This document shows positions 5,727 to 8,219 of a stretch of DNA of 8,219 nt, in pieces (the first letter of the stretch is position 1; the number at the start of each line of letters is the position of its first letter). A program made the translations under genes and the position numbers. Source of the DNA: Chloroflexota bacterium (GTDB lineage Bacteria > Chloroflexota > Dehalococcoidia > Bin125); contig JAPOXB010000206.1 of NCBI GenBank assembly GCA_026707335.1, positions 1 to 8,219 of the forward strand. The letters are read 5' to 3'. The notes under the pieces are model-generated. The model did not search any database and was not told the origin of the DNA. It saw only the letters and a list, made by a program, of their open reading frames with translations.

Positions 5727-6087
5727 TGCAATCTCCAATCAAAACAAGCGAATAAGTCCGTGGGGCTTGGCCGGGAGTCGGGTACCCTGTTGCGGCCGGC
5801 GCGCGCCCGGCCGACCGGCGAGCAGCGCGAAGCGTGGATCCCGATGACGACGCGGAGCCCCTCCATGTTGCGACCGAGGCTCAAAAGCCCTCAGCCCGCG
5901 GAAACCGGCATGTCGCCCCGACGCAGGTTCCTGGCCGGGCAACCGCCAGCGAGATGGTGAGGCCGTCTAGATGAAGCATGACCTGCACCGCGCGATCCTA
6001 TTGAACGCCCTCTTGCCCGGTCAAGGTTGTCACTGCGCATTCCGGTTCCGGTTGTACGGGGCGTTGTTGCGATTAGGTATCAGGTAG
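5727..6087. promoter_or_regulatory. Divergent intergenic region between the Cache-repeat gene and the permease fusion
   Basis: This 361-bp gap holds the promoters of both genes. Next to the Cache-repeat gene is an AT-rich patch (about 5728-5757) that contrasts with the GC-rich surroundings and may be its promoter. A hairpin with arms CGGCCGG (5793-5799) and CCGGCCG (5807-5813) and a 7-nt loop lies near it. On the plus strand TTGTCA (6027-6032) matches the -35 consensus at five of six positions, but no good -10 follows. A tandem TTCCGGTTCCGG stands at 6040-6051. A 38-codon plus-strand open frame (5844-5960) has no ribosome-binding site or recognisable content. I see no purine or other riboswitch core in front of the permease. 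Confidence 0.35.
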
Positions 6088-7824
6088 ATGTTCCGAGACT
6101 CCCAGGGCCGGCGCGAGATTCGCTACGAACCGGATGAGTCATGCCCGGCGCCGCTGGCGATCGGCTCGGCCCTGCAGATCTTCATCCCCAACACCATCGG
6201 CCTCGTCGTGCTGGTGGCGCTGGCGGTGCGGGCATCCGGCGAGTCGGAGGGCTATCTCTCGTGGGCGACCTTCGCCGCGCTGGTGGTCACGGGCGCCAGC
6301 ATGGTGCTGCAGACGCTCCGGGTGCGCTACTTGGGATCCGGCCAGCTCGTCGTCGCGAACTTCAACCTCCCCTTCCTGGCGATTGCCGCTTTGGCGCTCC
6401 ATCTGGGCGGACCCGGCTTGCTGGCCAGCCTCGTGGTGGTCTCCACGGTGGTGCAGTCCGTCCTGACCCTGCGCCTGGCGTCCCTGCGCCGGGTGTTCAC
6501 GCCCACGGTGAGCGGCGTCGTGGTGATGCTGGTCGCGGTGTCGGCCATGCCGTTCATCATCAGCCGGGTGGTGATCCCGCCGGAAGGCGAATCGACGGTG
6601 CTGTTCCTGGCGCCCGGGCTCGCCGGTCTGGTGGCCGGGCTCCCGATCGCCCTGCAACGGCAAGCCGGTCTGCGGATGTGGATCTTGCCGGTCACCGTCG
6701 TCGTCGGGCTGATCGTCGCCGTGCCGCTGGGGTTCTATGACACGGACGGCATCGGCGACAGCCCGTGGGTGGGCGTGCCCCATTCCGGATGGCCGGGGCT
6801 GGATCTGGTCTTCAGCGCCGACTTCTGGGCCCTGCTCCCGGCCTTCGTGGTGGTCAATCTCACCGGCTTCATGAAAACCGTGGGCGATCTGCCGGTCATC
6901 CACCGCGCCTCCTACCGGAAGCCCTCCGCGGTGGACTTCCGGGCGGTGCAAGGGGGCTTGACGGTCTACGGGCTGGGCACCTTCCTCTCCGGCCTCGTGG
7001 GAACCCTGCCCGTCGCCGCGCCGTGGTCGGCCACCGTGTCCTACATCGGCTTCACGGGCGTCTCGGCCAGGAGCGTCGGCGTATACCTGGGCCTGCTGAC
7101 CATACTCGTCGCCTTCTCCTCGAAATTCATCGCCATCCTGGCCGCCATTCCCAGCCCGATCGTGAGCGCGGTGTACGTCATCATCTTCGGCATGCTGTTC
7201 ATTGAGGGGGCGAAGACGGTCTTCACGGACCGGGTCGATCAGAAGAAGTCCACCATCACCGGTGTCGCCATGGTGATGGGCCTGTCCGCGGGAGCGCTCG
7301 GCGGACTATTCGAAGGCGCCGCCATCCATCTGGTCGGGAATTCCATCGCCGTCGGCGGCGTCGTGGCGATCGCGATGACCATCTACACGGAACTCTCCGG
7401 GTCCCGCCCGAGGAAGCTGCGCATCGAGTTGTCGCAGGCGTCCCTGCCGGCGGTGGACGGGTTCCTCTCCCAGTTCGCCGACCGTCATTCGTGGACGGAG
7501 GAAGGCAAGGCCCGGCTGCGTCTCGTGGGAGAAGAGCTGATGTTGAGCCTGCTCGACGAGGAGGACGTCGGCCCGGGCGAGCAGACGCGCAGGCTGGTCG
7601 CCACGATTCGCGCGGACGGGGGCGAGGCCGACCTGGAGATCGTGGTCGCGTCGGACGACGCCATCCAGGGAAATATCGAGGATCGCATGGCCTATCTGGG
7701 CCAGGACGAGGCGCTGGGCGACGAGGAGCAGTTGTCGGTGCGCATCCTGCGCCACTACGCCTCGTCGGTCCACCACCGCAAGTACTACGGGATCGACGTG
7801 GTCAGCTGCCGCGTCGAGAAGTAG
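6088..7824 (+). CDS. NCS2-like (xanthine/uracil permease family) membrane protein fused to an ATPase-like C-terminal domain
   Basis: A 578-residue fusion. Residues about 22-435 form 12-14 membrane helices with the nucleobase:cation symporter-2 layout: YEPDESCPAPLAIGSALQ before helix 1, FTPTVSGVVVMLVAVSAMP, FMKTVGD at 261-267, GLGTFLSGLVGTLPVAAPWS and TGVSARSVG at 324-331. Two sites that carry acidic or amide residues in working family members look changed by eye alignment. The helix-8 Glu (E..GD type) aligns with K263. The helix-10 Q/E-N-x-G motif aligns with about SATVSYIG (314-321). Residues about 443-578 resemble RsbW-type/GHKL ATPases: IELSQASLPAVDGFLSQF, then RLVGEELMLSLL in the N-box position without its Asn, and a closing DEEQLSVRILRHYASSV. 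The D-x-G-x-G box is not intact. An in-frame TAG directly precedes the ATG. The ribosome-binding site is weak (AGGT, 9 nt upstream). It may transport, sense or regulate; transport is not assured. Confidence 0.85.
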   Translation: MFRDSQGRREIRYEPDESCPAPLAIGSALQIFIPNTIGLVVLVALAVRASGESEGYLSWATFAALVVTGASMVLQTLRVRYLGSGQLVVANFNLPFLAIAALALHLGGPGLLASLVVVSTVVQSVLTLRLASLRRVFTPTVSGVVVMLVAVSAMPFIISRVVIPPEGESTVLFLAPGLAGLVAGLPIALQRQAGLRMWILPVTVVVGLIVAVPLGFYDTDGIGDSPWVGVPHSGWPGLDLVFSADFWALLPAFVVVNLTGFMKTVGDLPVIHRASYRKPSAVDFRAVQGGLTVYGLGTFLSGLVGTLPVAAPWSATVSYIGFTGVSARSVGVYLGLLTILVAFSSKFIAILAAIPSPIVSAVYVIIFGMLFIEGAKTVFTDRVDQKKSTITGVAMVMGLSAGALGGLFEGAAIHLVGNSIAVGGVVAIAMTIYTELSGSRPRKLRIELSQASLPAVDGFLSQFADRHSWTEEGKARLRLVGEELMLSLLDEEDVGPGEQTRRLVATIRADGGEADLEIVVASDDAIQGNIEDRMAYLGQDEALGDEEQLSVRILRHYASSVHHRKYYGIDVVSCRVEK

Positions 7825-7854
7825 CGGGCGGAAGCGCGGATCGGCGGGAGCGCA

Positions 7855-8219
7855 ATGACACGCAAGCCGTCCGGAAAGGCAGCGAAGGGCGCGACGCCGG
7901 TCCTCCTCTCGGGCGGCAACCCGCAGATCGCGAAGGCCGACGGCGACGCGCCCGTGCAGGCCTACATCGCGGCCATGCCGGGCTGGAAGAGCGACCTGGG
8001 CCGCCGCCTCGACGCCCTCATCGTGCGCACGGTGCCCGGCGTGCGCAAGGCGGTGCGCTGGAACTCGCCCTGGTACGGCGTCGAGGGGCGAGGCTGGTTC
8101 GTGAGCTACCACGTCTTCACGCGCTACGTGAAGGTGACGTTCCTCAACGGCGCGGCGCTGCGCCCCCTCCCGCCGGGCGCGGGCAAGGACCCCGACGCGC
8201 GCTGGGTCGACATCCACGA
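7855..8219 (+). CDS. DUF1801 domain-containing protein (3' end beyond window)
   Basis: 121 codons are visible and the frame stays open to the window end. Residues about 33-121 show the DUF1801 (YdhG/YobT-like) pattern: APVQAYIAAMPGWKSDLGRRL, then VPGVRKAVRWNSPWYGVEG, WFVSYHVFTRYVKVTFLNGA and a Pro/Gly-rich LRPLPPGAGK. The family is small and cytosolic, with a fold related to iron-chaperone-like and SCP2-like helix-grip proteins; its biochemical role is not established. The N-terminal tail of about 30 residues is Lys/Ala-rich. The ATG at 7855 follows GGGAG (7846-7850) at a slightly short 4-nt spacing. It lies 30 bp after the permease-fusion stop on the same strand with no visible terminator, so co-transcription is possible. 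Third codon positions are almost all G or C, more so than in the neighbouring genes. Confidence 0.85.
   Translation, partial: MTRKPSGKAAKGATPVLLSGGNPQIAKADGDAPVQAYIAAMPGWKSDLGRRLDALIVRTVPGVRKAVRWNSPWYGVEGRGWFVSYHVFTRYVKVTFLNGAALRPLPPGAGKDPDARWVDIH

Noticed and set aside
5793..5813. GC hairpin CGGCCGG/CCGGCCG as an intrinsic terminator
   Set aside because: It lies between divergent genes, where no transcript is expected to end, and has no T tract on either side. It is noted only as part of the intergenic region.
3765..5960. Long plus-strand open frames opposite the Cache-repeat gene, one reaching into the gap up to 5960
   Set aside because: They mirror the repeat gene, whose minus-strand frame carries the FN3 and Cache-like motifs; the extension into the gap has no ribosome-binding site or recognisable content.
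5961..6087. Possible purine or xanthine riboswitch ahead of the permease-like gene
   Set aside because: I could not find a conserved riboswitch core or a hairpin with a T tract in this leader.
7306..8217. Minus-strand open frame (303 codons) opposite the permease C-terminus and the DUF1801 gene
   Set aside because: It spans two well-supported plus-strand genes and shows only Arg/His/Ala-rich antisense composition.

Overview
The window is bacterial, GC-rich and gene-dense, with no mobility genes, phage genes or CRISPR array. The taxonomic hint is indirect. A luciferase-like flavin monooxygenase next to a phosphotriesterase-family hydrolase, plus an exported protein with tandem Cache-like sensor repeats, is a combination I associate with Chloroflexota (Dehalococcoidia/SAR202-like). 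I see no marker gene that settles it, and the placement is inference.

Left part (1-2524): a truncated minus-strand gene start (1-76) is followed upstream by a minus-strand phosphotriesterase-family hydrolase (165-1217). That hydrolase strongly resembles animal PTER, and it is divergent from a plus-strand LLM-class flavin-dependent oxidoreductase (1391-2524). The 173-bp gap between them carries a perfect 14-bp palindrome and a second inverted repeat with 8-bp arms, so joint regulation is plausible. Together they look like a small catabolic pair (hydrolase plus FMNH2-dependent monooxygenase).

Middle (2525-3680): an elongator-type tRNA with a CAT anticodon (2616-2691), whose acceptor stem and anticodon arm look more like tRNA-Ile2 than tRNA-Met. 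It is followed by two small hairpins and a convergent gene for a 228-residue multi-pass membrane protein I cannot name (2762-3448). The 232-bp gap after that holds a strong hairpin and a short match to the tRNA 3' end.

Right part (3681-8219): a minus-strand exported protein with one fibronectin type III domain and four tandem Cache-like repeats (3681-5726) is divergent, across a 361-bp gap, from a plus-strand fusion (6088-7824). The fusion joins an NCS2 (xanthine/uracil permease-like) membrane domain to a C-terminal domain resembling anti-sigma-factor/GHKL ATPases. Both halves of the fusion seem to have lost signature residues. This is the most unusual item in the window: it may be a transporter-derived sensor or regulator rather than a plain permease, and its divergent partner is an extracytoplasmic sensor-like protein. 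A DUF1801 protein begins 30 bp downstream and runs off the window end.
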